DNA of 64,000 bases from DAOUJW01 sp034421015 (GTDB taxonomy: Bacteria > Chloroflexota > Dehalococcoidia > Lucifugimonadales > UBA2985). The first letter of the stretch is position 1, and every line of letters starts with the position of its first letter. The notes under the pieces were generated by a model. That model saw nothing but the letters and a program-made list of their open reading frames with translations. It made no database searches and was not told the DNA's origin. This document shows, piece after piece, positions 8,021-16,720 of the stretch. The stretch is taken from the NCBI GenBank assembly GCA_034421015.1, contig DAOUKT010000037.1, positions 1 through 64,000 of the forward strand, written 5' to 3'. The translations under genes were made by a program, and so were the position numbers.

Positions 8021-10351
8021 ATGCTGGACTATAAGCCGAACATAGTCTTGTCGAACACCGACTACAGGGTAGTCGGCACCAGGCCCATTAGGCACGACGG
8101 GGTGGACAAGGTGACCGGCCGGGCGCGCTACGCAGCCGACAACCAGCTGCCCGGGATGCTGTGGGGCAAGGTGCTGCGCAGCCCCCACGCTCACGCCAGG
8201 ATCAAGAGCATTGACTACAGCAAGGCTCTGGAGCTGCCCGGTGTCATGGCCGTGGTTACCGGGGGGGACATGCCCGACATCTCCCCGAAGCTCGCCGACC
8301 TGGAGGAGGGCGCAACCACCAACTACGGCTTCATCACCCGGAACATCCTGGCAAAGGAGAAGGCCCTGTACAAGGGCCACGCCGTTGCGGCAGTGGCGGC
8401 TACAAGCCCCCACATCGCCGAGGAGGCTTTGGACCTGATTGAGGTGGAGTACGAGGTGCTTAAGCCGACGCTGACGGCCCTCGACGCCATGAAGGATGAC
8501 GCCCCCATTCTGCACGAGGCCCTGGTCCAGCAGTCCAGCGCGACGCTGAGGGCCGGAGGCTGGGGAGAGGGGCCCAGCGAAAAGCCTACCAACGTCGCCA
8601 ACCACTTTGAGCACCGGCTGGGAGACGTGGACAAGGGCTTTGCCGAGGCCGACGTGGTCGTCGAGAGGGAGTTTTCGACGAAGCGCGTACACCAGGGCTA
8701 CATTGAGCCCCATGCCGCTACGGCCATGTGGGGCCAGGACGACTACGTAACCATCTGGACAAGCACCCAGCAGCTTTTTGGCGTGCGTGACAACGCGTCT
8801 GCGGTCCTGGGGCTGCCGACCTCCCACGTGAAGACCATCGCAATGGAGATTGGCGGCGGCTTCGGAGGCAAGGGTGTGGGCGGCATGTACCTGGAGCCGG
8901 TGTGCGCCCTGCTCTCCAAGAAGACCGGCAAGCCTGTCAAGATCCAGATGAACAGGACCGAGGTGTTCGTTGCAAGCGGCCCGACCTCCAGCGCCGACCT
9001 CAGGGTCAAGATGGGCGCCACCAAGGACGGGAAGCTCGTAGCCGCCGAGGGACACCTGGTGTACGAAGCGGGCGCATTCCCCGGCTCGCCCGTGGGCGGC
9101 GGCGCGCGCTGCATGTTCGCCCCTTACGACATCCCCAACGGCTACATCGAGGCCTTTGACGTTCTGGTCAACACGCCCAAGACAACGGCCTACCGCGCCC
9201 CCGGCGCTCCCATCGGCGCATTCGCCGTTGAGACCATTGTTGACGAGATCTGCGAGAAGATCGGGATGGACCCCATGGAGTTCCGGCTGCTGAACGCCTC
9301 CAAGGAAGGCACCCGACAGATCACCGGCCCCGTGTTCGGCAAGATCGGCAGCGTGGAGACATTCCAGGCGGCCAAGGACCATCCCCACTACTCCGCGCCC
9401 ATCGACGGCAAGTTCCGCGGCCGCGGCGTGGCCGCAGGCTTCTGGGGCAACGGCTCCGGCCCGGCCAGCGCGATCGCCAGCGTGAACCCGGACGGCACGG
9501 TTAGCCTGGTGGGCGGCGCGCCGGACATCGGCGGCACCCGCGTGGTCATGGCAATGCACCTGGCGGAGGCCCTGGGCCTGGAGGCTGAGGACGTGAGGCC
9601 ATCCATCGGTGACACCGACTCCATTGGCTACAGCACCGGCGCAGGCGGAAGCGGCGTTGCTCAGAAGATTGGCTACGCCGTCTACGAATCGGCGCAGGAC
9701 GTAAAGCGGCAGATGGTGGCCCGAGCGGCCAGCATCTGGGAGGTGCCGGCGGACGAGGTTGAGTACGAGAACGGCGTAATCCAGAGCAAGTCCGACCCGG
9801 AGTTGCGGCTTACCTTCAAGCAGCTGGCCTCCAGGCTGAACGCCACCGGCGGCCCCATCACCGGCCGGGCCAACCTGAACCCCGGCGGCGCGGGCAACGC
9901 CTTTGGCGTGCACATCGCGGACGTTGTGGTGGACCCGGAGACGGGCAAGGTGGACGTGACTCGCTTCACGGCCGTGCAGGACTGCGGCAAGGCAATCCAC
10001 CCCGGCTACGTGGAAGGCCAGATTCAGGGCGGAGCGGTGCAGGGCATTGGCTGGGCGCTGAACGAGGAGTACTTCTACAACGACGAGGGTCAGATGATGA
10101 ACTCCAGCTTCCTGGACTACAGGATGCCCATCAGCCTTGACCTGCCCATGATAGACACCGTCATCGTGGAAGTGCCCAACCCCGGCCATCCATACGGCCT
10201 CCGGGGCGTGGCAGAGTTGCCCCTGGTGCCGCCCATGGCCGCCGTGGCCAATGCCGTCCACAACGCCATCGGCGTGAGGATGGAGAAGCTCCCCATGTCC
10301 CCGGGCGCAATTCTGGAAGCCCTGTGGGAGAAGGAGGAGAACGGCGGCTAG
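8021..10351 (+). CDS. Xanthine dehydrogenase family molybdopterin-binding subunit
   Basis: A 776-residue large subunit of the molybdenum hydroxylase family, which hydroxylates aldehydes, purines or N-heterocycles with water as oxygen source. Seen are the N-terminal DKVTGRARYAAD domain, EIGGGFGGKG and TTAYRAPGAP (cofactor contacts), GQIQGGAVQGIGWALNEE and a C-terminal RGVAELPLVPP where the family's catalytic glutamate sits. The CoxL active-site loop with its cysteine is absent, so CO oxidation is not indicated. AGGAGGT lies just before the ATG. Unusually, no FAD or 2Fe-2S subunit gene is adjacent; those partners must be encoded elsewhere. Confidence 0.9.
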   Translation: MLDYKPNIVLSNTDYRVVGTRPIRHDGVDKVTGRARYAADNQLPGMLWGKVLRSPHAHARIKSIDYSKALELPGVMAVVTGGDMPDISPKLADLEEGATTNYGFITRNILAKEKALYKGHAVAAVAATSPHIAEEALDLIEVEYEVLKPTLTALDAMKDDAPILHEALVQQSSATLRAGGWGEGPSEKPTNVANHFEHRLGDVDKGFAEADVVVEREFSTKRVHQGYIEPHAATAMWGQDDYVTIWTSTQQLFGVRDNASAVLGLPTSHVKTIAMEIGGGFGGKGVGGMYLEPVCALLSKKTGKPVKIQMNRTEVFVASGPTSSADLRVKMGATKDGKLVAAEGHLVYEAGAFPGSPVGGGARCMFAPYDIPNGYIEAFDVLVNTPKTTAYRAPGAPIGAFAVETIVDEICEKIGMDPMEFRLLNASKEGTRQITGPVFGKIGSVETFQAAKDHPHYSAPIDGKFRGRGVAAGFWGNGSGPASAIASVNPDGTVSLVGGAPDIGGTRVVMAMHLAEALGLEAEDVRPSIGDTDSIGYSTGAGGSGVAQKIGYAVYESAQDVKRQMVARAASIWEVPADEVEYENGVIQSKSDPELRLTFKQLASRLNATGGPITGRANLNPGGAGNAFGVHIADVVVDPETGKVDVTRFTAVQDCGKAIHPGYVEGQIQGGAVQGIGWALNEEYFYNDEGQMMNSSFLDYRMPISLDLPMIDTVIVEVPNPGHPYGLRGVAELPLVPPMAAVANAVHNAIGVRMEKLPMSPGAILEALWEKEENGG

Positions 10352-10377
10352 GCCCCGTTCGAACTATCGAGACCTGA

Positions 10378-10420
10378 GTGTGACGGCCTTCTGCGATGCG
10401 AGTCGCGGGGGCCGTCACAC
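10378..10420. repeat. Inverted repeat with 11-bp arms
   Basis: GTGTGACGGCC (10378-10388) pairs with GGCCGTCACAC (10410-10420) around a 21-nt loop, 27 nt after the molybdenum hydroxylase stop. It could slow or end transcription, but no T-tract follows. Confidence 0.55.
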
Positions 10421-10497
10421 CGCAATATTACGGAACATTTCAAGTCGCCTGCGGGACGGAGAAGTCCGCCGCCCGAGGTCGATGACCAGGAAAAACA

Positions 10498-11256
10498 ATG
10501 ACTACTGAACCTCAGCTTAACGAGCAACCCGACAAGCCCTGGCTGGCCTACAAGCGCGCCATGATAGTAGTGGCCCACCCGGACGACGCGGAGTTCGGGT
10601 TCGGAGGCGCCCTGTGCAAGCTGGTGAAGGAGGGCATGGAGCTAGCCTACGTCCTGTGCACCAGCGGCAACAAGGGCAGCGGCGACCCGGAAATGACCTC
10701 AGAACGCCTTGGGCCAATCCGCGAGGACGAGCAGCGCGAGGCCTGCCTCATCACCGGCACCCGGGACGTGACGTTCCTCAGGTACGGCGACGGCGAGCTG
10801 GAAGCCACCCTGGAGCTCATCGGAAAGATAGTCAGGGAGATACGACGCTTCAAGCCGGACATCATCTTCTGCCAGGACCCGGTGTGGCGGGGCCGCCACA
10901 ACCATCGTGACCACCGGATGGCCGGACAGGCCACCTTCGACGCCTGCTACCCCTACGCCAGGGACCATCTCCACTTCCCGGAACACATGCAGGAGGGTTT
11001 CGACACTCACAAGGTCACGGAGATATACACGACTATGGGCGAAGACCCGGAGGTAGTCATTGACGTCTCGGACGTGATCGACACGAGGATAAGGGCGCTG
11101 AAGGCGCACCGCAGCCAGATTGCGGACCCGGACTCGATTGACGAGCGGATCAGAGGCCGCACTTCGGAGGTGGCGGAGAGGTACGGCTACAAGTACGCGG
11201 AGGGCTTCCGGCGGCACACCTTCGGCTTCCGCCCACCGCCGACGCGCAGGGACTAG
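10498..11256 (+). CDS. PIG-L/LmbE family deacetylase
   Basis: A 252-residue PIG-L family zinc hydrolase, which removes N-acetyl groups from sugar-linked substrates or related amides. The diagnostic AHPDDAEFGFGG motif is at residues 27-38 and the second metal/base motif GRHNHRDHRMAG is near residue 131. Length is normal for the family. The start at 10498 has only a weak AGGAAAA ribosome site. It stands alone between the molybdenum hydroxylase and a convergent oxidoreductase. No mycothiol or bacillithiol gene is adjacent to name the substrate. Confidence 0.88.
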   Translation: MTTEPQLNEQPDKPWLAYKRAMIVVAHPDDAEFGFGGALCKLVKEGMELAYVLCTSGNKGSGDPEMTSERLGPIREDEQREACLITGTRDVTFLRYGDGELEATLELIGKIVREIRRFKPDIIFCQDPVWRGRHNHRDHRMAGQATFDACYPYARDHLHFPEHMQEGFDTHKVTEIYTTMGEDPEVVIDVSDVIDTRIRALKAHRSQIADPDSIDERIRGRTSEVAERYGYKYAEGFRRHTFGFRPPPTRRD

Positions 11257-11285
11257 CGGGCGGGGGTAGTATCCCAATTTCCCGT

Positions 11286-11378
11286 CATTCCTGCGCAAGC
11301 AGGAATCTGAACGCATCGGCTGCGAAGAGGTAGCTTTGCCTTGAGGAGGCCCTTTAGATTCCCGTTTTCACGGGAATG
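11286..11378. repeat. Short palindromic repeat pair (REP-like)
   Basis: Two units, CATTCCTGCGCAAGCAGGAATC at 11286 and GATTCCCGTTTTCACGGGAATG at 11357, in the gap between convergent genes. Members of the window-wide palindromic family. Confidence 0.7.
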
Positions 11379-11398
11379 ACGGAGCAAACGTTGCTAGG

Positions 11399-12439
11399 CT
11401 ACAGCGGCAACGAGACCGGCCTTCTGGCCTGGGCGCTCCTGGTAACAGCCTCCGTGAACTCCATGTAGGCAACCCCGTCATGGAAGCTGGTGCGCGTCAC
11501 CGGCTCAAGGCCGCGAATGGCGTTGATGAACTCCTCCTCCACGCGCCAGCCGCCCTCCTTCTCAGGGTCTATCGGTATCTCGGACAGGGCGCGGTCGCCG
11601 CGCTTGCCGCCGGAGAGGGTCATGGTCCGGGCGTCCAGGTGCAGCGTGCCCTCTGTGCCGAAGAGCCAGACTTCACCCGCGCCCCCCAGTCCCGTCACCG
11701 CGCTGAAAGCCAGATGCGCCTGCGCGCCGCCGATGGTGCACAGGATGTCGAGATGGTCTGGCACAGTGACCGGGGTCATCTGGCCGTCGTCGCTGAGCCT
11801 TTGGGGAACGACCACGCGGGACATTGCGTACACCTCGGTTGCCGGGCCGACCCATCGTATAAGGGCCTCGTACCAGATGCCCATCGTCAGGATGTTGTAG
11901 CCGCTGACGGCCCGGTCCTGGCGCCAGTGAAGGGGGCCCCGGAAGTCGGGAAAGCTGTTCTGGGTCACGCGGACCTCAATCGCTGTCAGGTCGCCAAGGT
12001 AGCCCTCCGCGACCAGGTCCTGGATGGTGCGGTCCACCTTGAAGGTGAACGGGGAGGGGACAACCTGGGTCACAAGGCCGGGATTGCTGCGGGAGGCCTG
12101 GAGCATTGCCTTTGCCTCCGCCGCGTCCATTGCCATGCGCGCCTCCGTGAGGACGTGCTTGCCGGCGTCCAGCGCGGCGAGGGTGACGATGCAGTGCATG
12201 TAGGGCCACGTCCCAATGCAGACAGCGTCCACGTCCGGGGAGTTGACCAGGTCTTTCCAGCTGTCGAACACCCTGGGAATGCCGAACTCGTCTGCGACGC
12301 GCTGGCCGGAGGCCGCGCTGCGATTGGCCACCGCCACAACCTCGACGCCTTCTATGGCCTGGAAGCCCGGGATGTGCCGGAGGCGGGTGTTGGCCCCGGC
12401 GCCCACAAGTCCGATTCTGATTGCTGAGTTATCGCTCAT
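11399..12439 (-). CDS. Gfo/Idh/MocA family oxidoreductase (altered EKP motif)
   Basis: A 346-residue NAD(P)-dependent oxidoreductase-like protein. The Rossmann motif GLVGAGANTRLRHIPG starts at about residue 9. The start at 12439 follows GGAGAGTGACC; upstream codons in frame lack a ribosome site. Most members carry a catalytic lysine in an EKP motif after GKHVL; here the sequence reads GKHVLTEARMAMD, so the lysine is replaced by alanine. The paralogue at 49077-50183 keeps GKHVLCEKP. The protein may therefore be a binding or non-redox member, or use another residue. Substrate unknown. Confidence 0.85.
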   Translation of the reverse strand: MSDNSAIRIGLVGAGANTRLRHIPGFQAIEGVEVVAVANRSAASGQRVADEFGIPRVFDSWKDLVNSPDVDAVCIGTWPYMHCIVTLAALDAGKHVLTEARMAMDAAEAKAMLQASRSNPGLVTQVVPSPFTFKVDRTIQDLVAEGYLGDLTAIEVRVTQNSFPDFRGPLHWRQDRAVSGYNILTMGIWYEALIRWVGPATEVYAMSRVVVPQRLSDDGQMTPVTVPDHLDILCTIGGAQAHLAFSAVTGLGGAGEVWLFGTEGTLHLDARTMTLSGGKRGDRALSEIPIDPEKEGGWRVEEEFINAIRGLEPVTRTSFHDGVAYMEFTEAVTRSAQARRPVSLPL

Positions 12440-12604
12440 GGTCACTCTCCGTAGATGTGGTTGTAACAACACTGATATACTAAACCAAGCCTGCCCATTA
12501 GCCAACGTCTTGTTGGCGCCAATGCCTTATGGTAGCATGGCAGCAACCCGTCAGCCATTCTCAGGAAAGCGGTGGAATCCGCGGGGCTTCAGAGGAGGTG
12601 GGCA

Positions 12605-13012
12605 GTGACGATGACAGTAGACGTGATTGACATCTTCGGAGATGCCCGCCTGATGCACAGCTCTGCCATAGAGCAGTGGGATCAGGGTGAAATACGGGAC
12701 GCAGCGGAGAAGGCGTGGTGCGCGACGGTGCGAGCGACCCAGGCACTGGTACTGGCGCTCACGGGGACGATGCCCGAAACTTCAACTCAGACCCGCATAC
12801 AGCTCGACATCCTGGCAGACAACGACAGCCGCTTCAGGACACTAACAGGACGCTATCTCTCTAGGCAGACCACATTGCATGGCGAGTGCTTCTACCTTGG
12901 CCTGTGTGAGCCGCACCAGACCATAGAGCGCCGAGTCCGCGAGACTGCAAACTACATCCATGACGCCGAGGGACTGGCGGCCTTGCCCCCCGTAGGGCCA
13001 GGCGCTTCATAG
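12605..13012 (+). CDS. HEPN/PaREP1-like small helical protein
   Basis: About 135 residues, mainly helical. The stretch AIEQWDQGEIRDAAEKAWCA followed by VRATQALVLALTG resembles PaREP1/HEPN-like proteins, which have a helical nucleotide- or RNA-binding fold. The GTG at 12605 lies 6 nt after GGAGG; an ATG two codons later (12611) is the alternative. It is a single gene diverging from the minus-strand oxidoreductase. The assignment rests on a general helix pattern; no RX4-6H HEPN RNase motif is obvious, so nuclease activity should not be assumed. Confidence 0.5.
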   Translation: MTMTVDVIDIFGDARLMHSSAIEQWDQGEIRDAAEKAWCATVRATQALVLALTGTMPETSTQTRIQLDILADNDSRFRTLTGRYLSRQTTLHGECFYLGLCEPHQTIERRVRETANYIHDAEGLAALPPVGPGAS

Positions 13013-13079
13013 CTACCCGGAATTGACACCCCTCCATCCCGTTGCTATGCTCCGCGTACTTCATCCCCGGGGGTGACTC

Positions 13080-14501
13080 ATGGGCATTGAGCTTGACTAC
13101 GTATTCCATCCACGCTCCGTCGCAGTCGTGGGAGCGTCCACTACCCCCAATCAGGGCAACGACTTCTTTCGCTTCAACCTGAACCACCCATTCAAGGGGA
13201 CGCTGTACCCCATCAACCCCAACGCGGAGGAGATCGAGGGCGTGTCGTGCTTCCCATCGGTGGAGGACGTCCCAGGGCCCGTCGACTACGTCATATCGGC
13301 CATACCGGCCACACGCGCGCTCCAGCTCGTCGACCAGTGCGCCCGCAAAGGCGTGAAGGTGATCCACTTCTACACCGCGCGGATGAAGGAGACGGGCAGC
13401 GACGAGGGCATCCAGCTTGAGGCGGAGCTGCTGCGCCGGGCCAGGGGAGCCGGCATCCGGCTGATTGGCCCCAATTGCATGGGTATGTACTACCCGAAAG
13501 AGGGCATCACATTCAAACCCGGGTTTCCATCGGAGTCCGGGCCGGTGGCCGCGATATCCCAGAGCGGCGGGAACAGCGCCCAGATAGTCAACCTGGCCGC
13601 GGCCAGGGGAGTCCGTTTCAGCAAGGTGCTCAGCTATGGCAACGCAACCGACCTGGACGAGTCCGACCTGCTGGAGTACCTGGCCGAGGACCCGGAGACG
13701 GAGATTGTCGCGGCCTACATGGAGGGCGTGAAAGATGGCCGCCGCTTCTTCGACGTGCTGCGTCGCACAACGCCGAACAAGCCCGTCGTCATCCTCAAGG
13801 GAGGCCGCACCCAGGCCGGGGCCAAGGCGATTGCGTCCCATACGGCCTCTCTGGCAAGCTCCGGCGAGGTGTGGGAGGCCATGTGCCGTCAGGCCGGAGC
13901 GCTGTCGGTGTCCAGCATGGACGAGCTGATAGACATGATGGTGGCCTTCCGCTTCATGCGCCCCGCTCAGGGCACGAGCGTGGGACTGGGTGGCGGCGGG
14001 GGCGGCATGAGCGTGCAGTCGGCGGACGCGTTTGAGGAGGCGGGCCTGAGCGTAGTCCCGCTGCCAACCGACATCCAGGAGGAGCTGAAGGCCCGGGACC
14101 CTGTGAACTGGGAGTGGATTGGCAACCCCATCGACGTGTCAATACTGGGAGCGGGGCCCTTCAACTTCCGGGACATTCTGCAGATGATGGCGGACCACCC
14201 GGACTTTGATCTGCTGGTCTGCGGAATAGACGAGCAGTTCAACCTGAACCGGCCGGAGGACGTGCCCAGGACCAGGCAGACCGTCGATATGTTCATTGAG
14301 GTCAGCCGTCAGACGTCCAAGCCCATGGCCGTGGTCCTGGGCGGAGACCTGCCCACGGCGGAGTGGAAGCAGCAGGCGGTGGCCGGGTTCAGGGAGGCGT
14401 GCGTTGAGGCCGGTCTGCCCGTATTCCCGACCACCGGCAGGGCAGCGCGGGCCATCAGGCGCTTTGTGGACTACCACCGGAGGCGGGAGGCCTCAGAGTA
14501 G
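13080..14501 (+). CDS. CoA-binding domain protein, acyl-CoA synthetase (NDP-forming) alpha-type
   Basis: A 473-residue protein with the alpha-subunit layout of NDP-forming acyl-CoA synthetases. It has an N-terminal CoA-binding Rossmann domain (RSVAVVGAS), a succinyl-CoA-ligase-like domain (AAISQSGGNSAQ) and the phosphorylated histidine region GAKAIASHTASLA. These enzymes couple acyl-CoA to ADP phosphorylation through a phosphohistidine. The ATP-grasp beta part, often fused or adjacent, is not found here, so it must be elsewhere or the protein has another role. GGGGGTG precedes the ATG. It stands alone between a HEPN-like gene and a repeat cluster. Confidence 0.82.
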   Translation: MGIELDYVFHPRSVAVVGASTTPNQGNDFFRFNLNHPFKGTLYPINPNAEEIEGVSCFPSVEDVPGPVDYVISAIPATRALQLVDQCARKGVKVIHFYTARMKETGSDEGIQLEAELLRRARGAGIRLIGPNCMGMYYPKEGITFKPGFPSESGPVAAISQSGGNSAQIVNLAAARGVRFSKVLSYGNATDLDESDLLEYLAEDPETEIVAAYMEGVKDGRRFFDVLRRTTPNKPVVILKGGRTQAGAKAIASHTASLASSGEVWEAMCRQAGALSVSSMDELIDMMVAFRFMRPAQGTSVGLGGGGGGMSVQSADAFEEAGLSVVPLPTDIQEELKARDPVNWEWIGNPIDVSILGAGPFNFRDILQMMADHPDFDLLVCGIDEQFNLNRPEDVPRTRQTVDMFIEVSRQTSKPMAVVLGGDLPTAEWKQQAVAGFREACVEAGLPVFPTTGRAARAIRRFVDYHRRREASE

Positions 14502-14527
14502 TCTGCCTCGCAGCCTCATATTCCCGT

Positions 14528-14655
14528 CATTCCTGCGAAAGCAGACCCTAGAATAGCCTCAGTTGTGGCGCCCGCCTCCCGACCATTCCTGCGGAAGCAG
14601 GAATCCAGGACATCCGAATAGACGAAGATAGATTCCGGCTTCCGCCGGAATGACG
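14528..14655. repeat. Short palindromic repeat cluster
   Basis: Three units of the palindromic family (CATTCCTGCGAAAGCAG, partly decayed; CATTCCTGCGGAAGCAGGAATCC; GATTCCGGCTTCCGCCGGAATG) between convergent gene ends. Confidence 0.7.
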
Positions 14656-14685
14656 AGAAACGTACTTCTCTCGGAATGACTCCGG

Positions 14686-15099
14686 TTAGGGGTTCGGCTG
14701 CACCAGGCCCAGGAACGTAAAGTTGGCGGATGTTGGATGCACCCAAGCCTCGTTGGGGGTTCGCTCGTTCTGGGTTATCCTCCCGCCGCCTTCCTTGATC
14801 TGCTCCACCGTCTTCCCAATGTCGTCCACCTCAATGCTCACCATGTAGAGGCCCTCGCCGTTGGGATTGGAGGGAATGGCTCGCTCCTTCATAAACCGCC
14901 CCAGGTTGCTATCGTCTCCCGAGGGCTGGATCAGCTCGATCATTCGCTGCTCCCCGTGGCCCAGTGTAGCTGATCTGAACCCGTAGGGGCGTTCGGTGAC
15001 CGGGACCACAACCTCAAGACCGAAGAGTTTCTGGTAGCGCTCAATGGCCTCGTCCAGGTTGGTGACTGCCACTGAAAAGTATCGAATGCCCTTAAACAT
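14686..15099 (-). CDS. VOC superfamily protein (glyoxalase/epimerase-like)
   Basis: A 137-residue vicinal-oxygen-chelate protein built of paired beta-alpha-beta units. The first begins IRYFSVAVTNLDEAIERYQ and the second GLYMVSIEVDDIGKTVEQI. Members isomerise, epimerise or cleave small metabolites with a divalent metal. The layout resembles methylmalonyl-CoA epimerase and glyoxalase I, but the usual metal-binding His near the N-terminus is not clear (FSVAV instead of a HxxxxV pattern), so the reaction is uncertain. AAGGAGGACAGC precedes the ATG. It is followed downstream by repeats; the phosphotriesterase-like gene lies upstream on the same strand. Confidence 0.75.
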   Translation of the reverse strand: MFKGIRYFSVAVTNLDEAIERYQKLFGLEVVVPVTERPYGFRSATLGHGEQRMIELIQPSGDDSNLGRFMKERAIPSNPNGEGLYMVSIEVDDIGKTVEQIKEGGGRITQNERTPNEAWVHPTSANFTFLGLVQPNP

Positions 15100-15176
15100 G
15101 CTGTCCTCCTTGGTTCGTGTTGGCTTGGTGTTGGTAGCGATTCCCGCCCACCGGGAAGGCAGGGGATATGATTCCG

Positions 15177-16124
15177 TTACTCCCCGCTGAAGTAGCGCCG
15201 CGGCGCATCGATGGTCATGGCGTCGATGTGCTGCTGGCTGACGCCCAAGTCCCTGAGCCTGGGAACGACCTTCCGCGAGATGAAGCAGATGCCGTCGGGA
15301 TTGTATGACGCGCGGTCGGCCTCAATCTCCGAGCTGTCTGCATAGCTGAGAGAGAAGTCGTGGGACATGGTGACGAAGTTGGCCAGGCCCATGTCCACCA
15401 GCTCCTTGATTATCTGGGTGCGCTCCTCCCAGTTCAGCCCGCCCGCGCGCCCGCCGGGATAGTGGTCCATGCCCAGCAGGCACCCTTTGCGGGCGATGTT
15501 GGACAGGTAGTCCAGGTCTGCGGTGTCGTTGCTGTGTCCGATGTAGACCCGCCTGAGATCGACGCCCTCCTCCTCGAAGATGGCGATCTGGTCGTTGCCG
15601 ACCTTGGCCAGGGCCGCTGTGTGGGTTGAGATGGGGATGCCCGTCTCGTTGCACGTCTTCGCGGCGGCGCGGAGCACTATGTCGTTTGCCGGCGTGACTC
15701 CCTCCTCGGACGTGGCGACCTTTATGACGCCGGCCTTGATGCCGGTACCCTCGATACCGACCTCTATCTCCCTGATGAACACCCTGGCCAGCTCGTCCGG
15801 CGTGATGCGGCTGACGGCCCTGGGAATGTCCAGCCATATCCCAGTGCACGGGATGATGTGCACCTCCGACTGCTCGGCGACGCGCCGCAGGACCTCCACG
15901 TCCCGCCCGAGGTCCATGGTTGTCACGTCCACGTAGGCGCTGACGCCATCTGCGGCGGCGTCCTTCAGGGCCTGCACGGACAGGGACACGAATCTGTCCC
16001 GGTCGATAAGCTCAGGGAATGTGTGGGGGATGCCCGCGGAGCTGACCATGACGTGCTCGTGCATGAGGGTGAACTTCAGGTCGGCAACGTCCACGGGACC
16101 GAGGACGGTGTTGACTGTCGGCAT
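15177..16124 (-). CDS. Phosphotriesterase-family metal-dependent hydrolase
   Basis: A 315-residue TIM-barrel hydrolase of the phosphotriesterase (PTE/PHP) family, often lactonases or esterases in the cytoplasm. Metal ligands are visible: His22 and His24 in LMHEHV, a lysine in GVIKVATSE that fits the carbamylated bridging lysine, histidines in STHTAAL and YIGHSND, and an aspartate in TMSHDFS. AGGAGGTACGCT precedes the ATG. Gene order (MsrA, this gene, VOC) is collinear on the minus strand with short gaps. The natural substrate is unknown; organophosphate hydrolysis is not implied. Confidence 0.87.
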   Translation of the reverse strand: MPTVNTVLGPVDVADLKFTLMHEHVMVSSAGIPHTFPELIDRDRFVSLSVQALKDAAADGVSAYVDVTTMDLGRDVEVLRRVAEQSEVHIIPCTGIWLDIPRAVSRITPDELARVFIREIEVGIEGTGIKAGVIKVATSEEGVTPANDIVLRAAAKTCNETGIPISTHTAALAKVGNDQIAIFEEEGVDLRRVYIGHSNDTADLDYLSNIARKGCLLGMDHYPGGRAGGLNWEERTQIIKELVDMGLANFVTMSHDFSLSYADSSEIEADRASYNPDGICFISRKVVPRLRDLGVSQQHIDAMTIDAPRRYFSGE

Positions 16125-16162
16125 AGCGTACCTCCTGTGGTCGGAGTTGGGGGCAGGCGAGA

Positions 16163-16720
16163 TCAGTTTCTGGCAGCCGCCGGCTTCAGCCTGTCCACGT
16201 ACTCCTTGCGGAACTTGGCGACCTTGGGCGAGATGACCACCTGGCAGTACGGCTGAGCGGCGTTCCGTCGATAGTACTCCTGGTGGTAGCCCTCTGCGAC
16301 GTAGAACTCGGGGAGGGCGGTGACCTCGGTCACAATTGGGTTGCCCCAGGTCCTGGACGCTTCAAGCTCGGCGATGGTCTGCTCGGCCGCGGCCTTCTGC
16401 TCGTCGTCGTGGTAGAAGATGGCCGAGCGATACTGCGGGCCAACGTCGTGGCCCTGCCGGTTCAGCGTCGTTGGGTCGTGGATGGAGAAGAACACCCCCA
16501 GAATGTCCCTGTAGGACGCCACCTGGGGATCGAACGTTACCTGAACAGCCTCCGCGTGCCCGGTCCTGCCGGTACACACCTGCTCGTAGGACGGGTTGAC
16601 GATGTGCCCACCGGTGTACCCGGACACGACGCTCTCGACGCCCATCATCTGCTCGTAGACCGCCTCAAGGCACCAGAAGCAACCTCCTGCCAGGGTAGCG
16701 ATCTCTCTTTCGTTTCCCAT
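16163..16720 (-). CDS. msrA: Peptide-methionine (S)-S-oxide reductase MsrA
   Basis: A 185-residue MsrA, which reduces the S-epimer of methionine sulfoxide in proteins or free methionine using thioredoxin. The catalytic motif GGCFWC is at residues 12-17, followed by GYTGGH, GHAEAVQV and the C-terminal AEGYHQEYY segment. The catalytic residue is cysteine, not selenocysteine. GGGGGTGCAGAGCT precedes the ATG. It lies upstream of the phosphotriesterase-like gene with a 38-nt gap, so it may lead a short minus-strand operon. Confidence 0.95.
   Translation of the reverse strand: MGNEREIATLAGGCFWCLEAVYEQMMGVESVVSGYTGGHIVNPSYEQVCTGRTGHAEAVQVTFDPQVASYRDILGVFFSIHDPTTLNRQGHDVGPQYRSAIFYHDDEQKAAAEQTIAELEASRTWGNPIVTEVTALPEFYVAEGYHQEYYRRNAAQPYCQVVISPKVAKFRKEYVDRLKPAAARN

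Noticed and set aside
7937..10261. A 774-codon open frame on the minus strand opposite the molybdenum hydroxylase gene.
   Set aside because: It mirrors the real gene and has low-complexity His/Val/Gly-rich content typical of antisense frames in GC-rich DNA; no family motif and no ribosome site.
8021..10351. Assignment of the molybdenum hydroxylase as aerobic CO dehydrogenase (CoxL).
   Set aside because: The CoxL active-site loop with its cysteine is absent and the small and medium subunit genes are not adjacent.
10378..10420. The 11-bp inverted repeat as a Rho-independent terminator.
   Set aside because: The loop is 21 nt and no T-run follows; listed only as an inverted repeat.
16163..16720. 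MsrA checked as a second selenoprotein, since MsrA can carry selenocysteine.
   Set aside because: The catalytic residue is encoded by a cysteine codon (GGCFWC) and no in-frame TGA is present.
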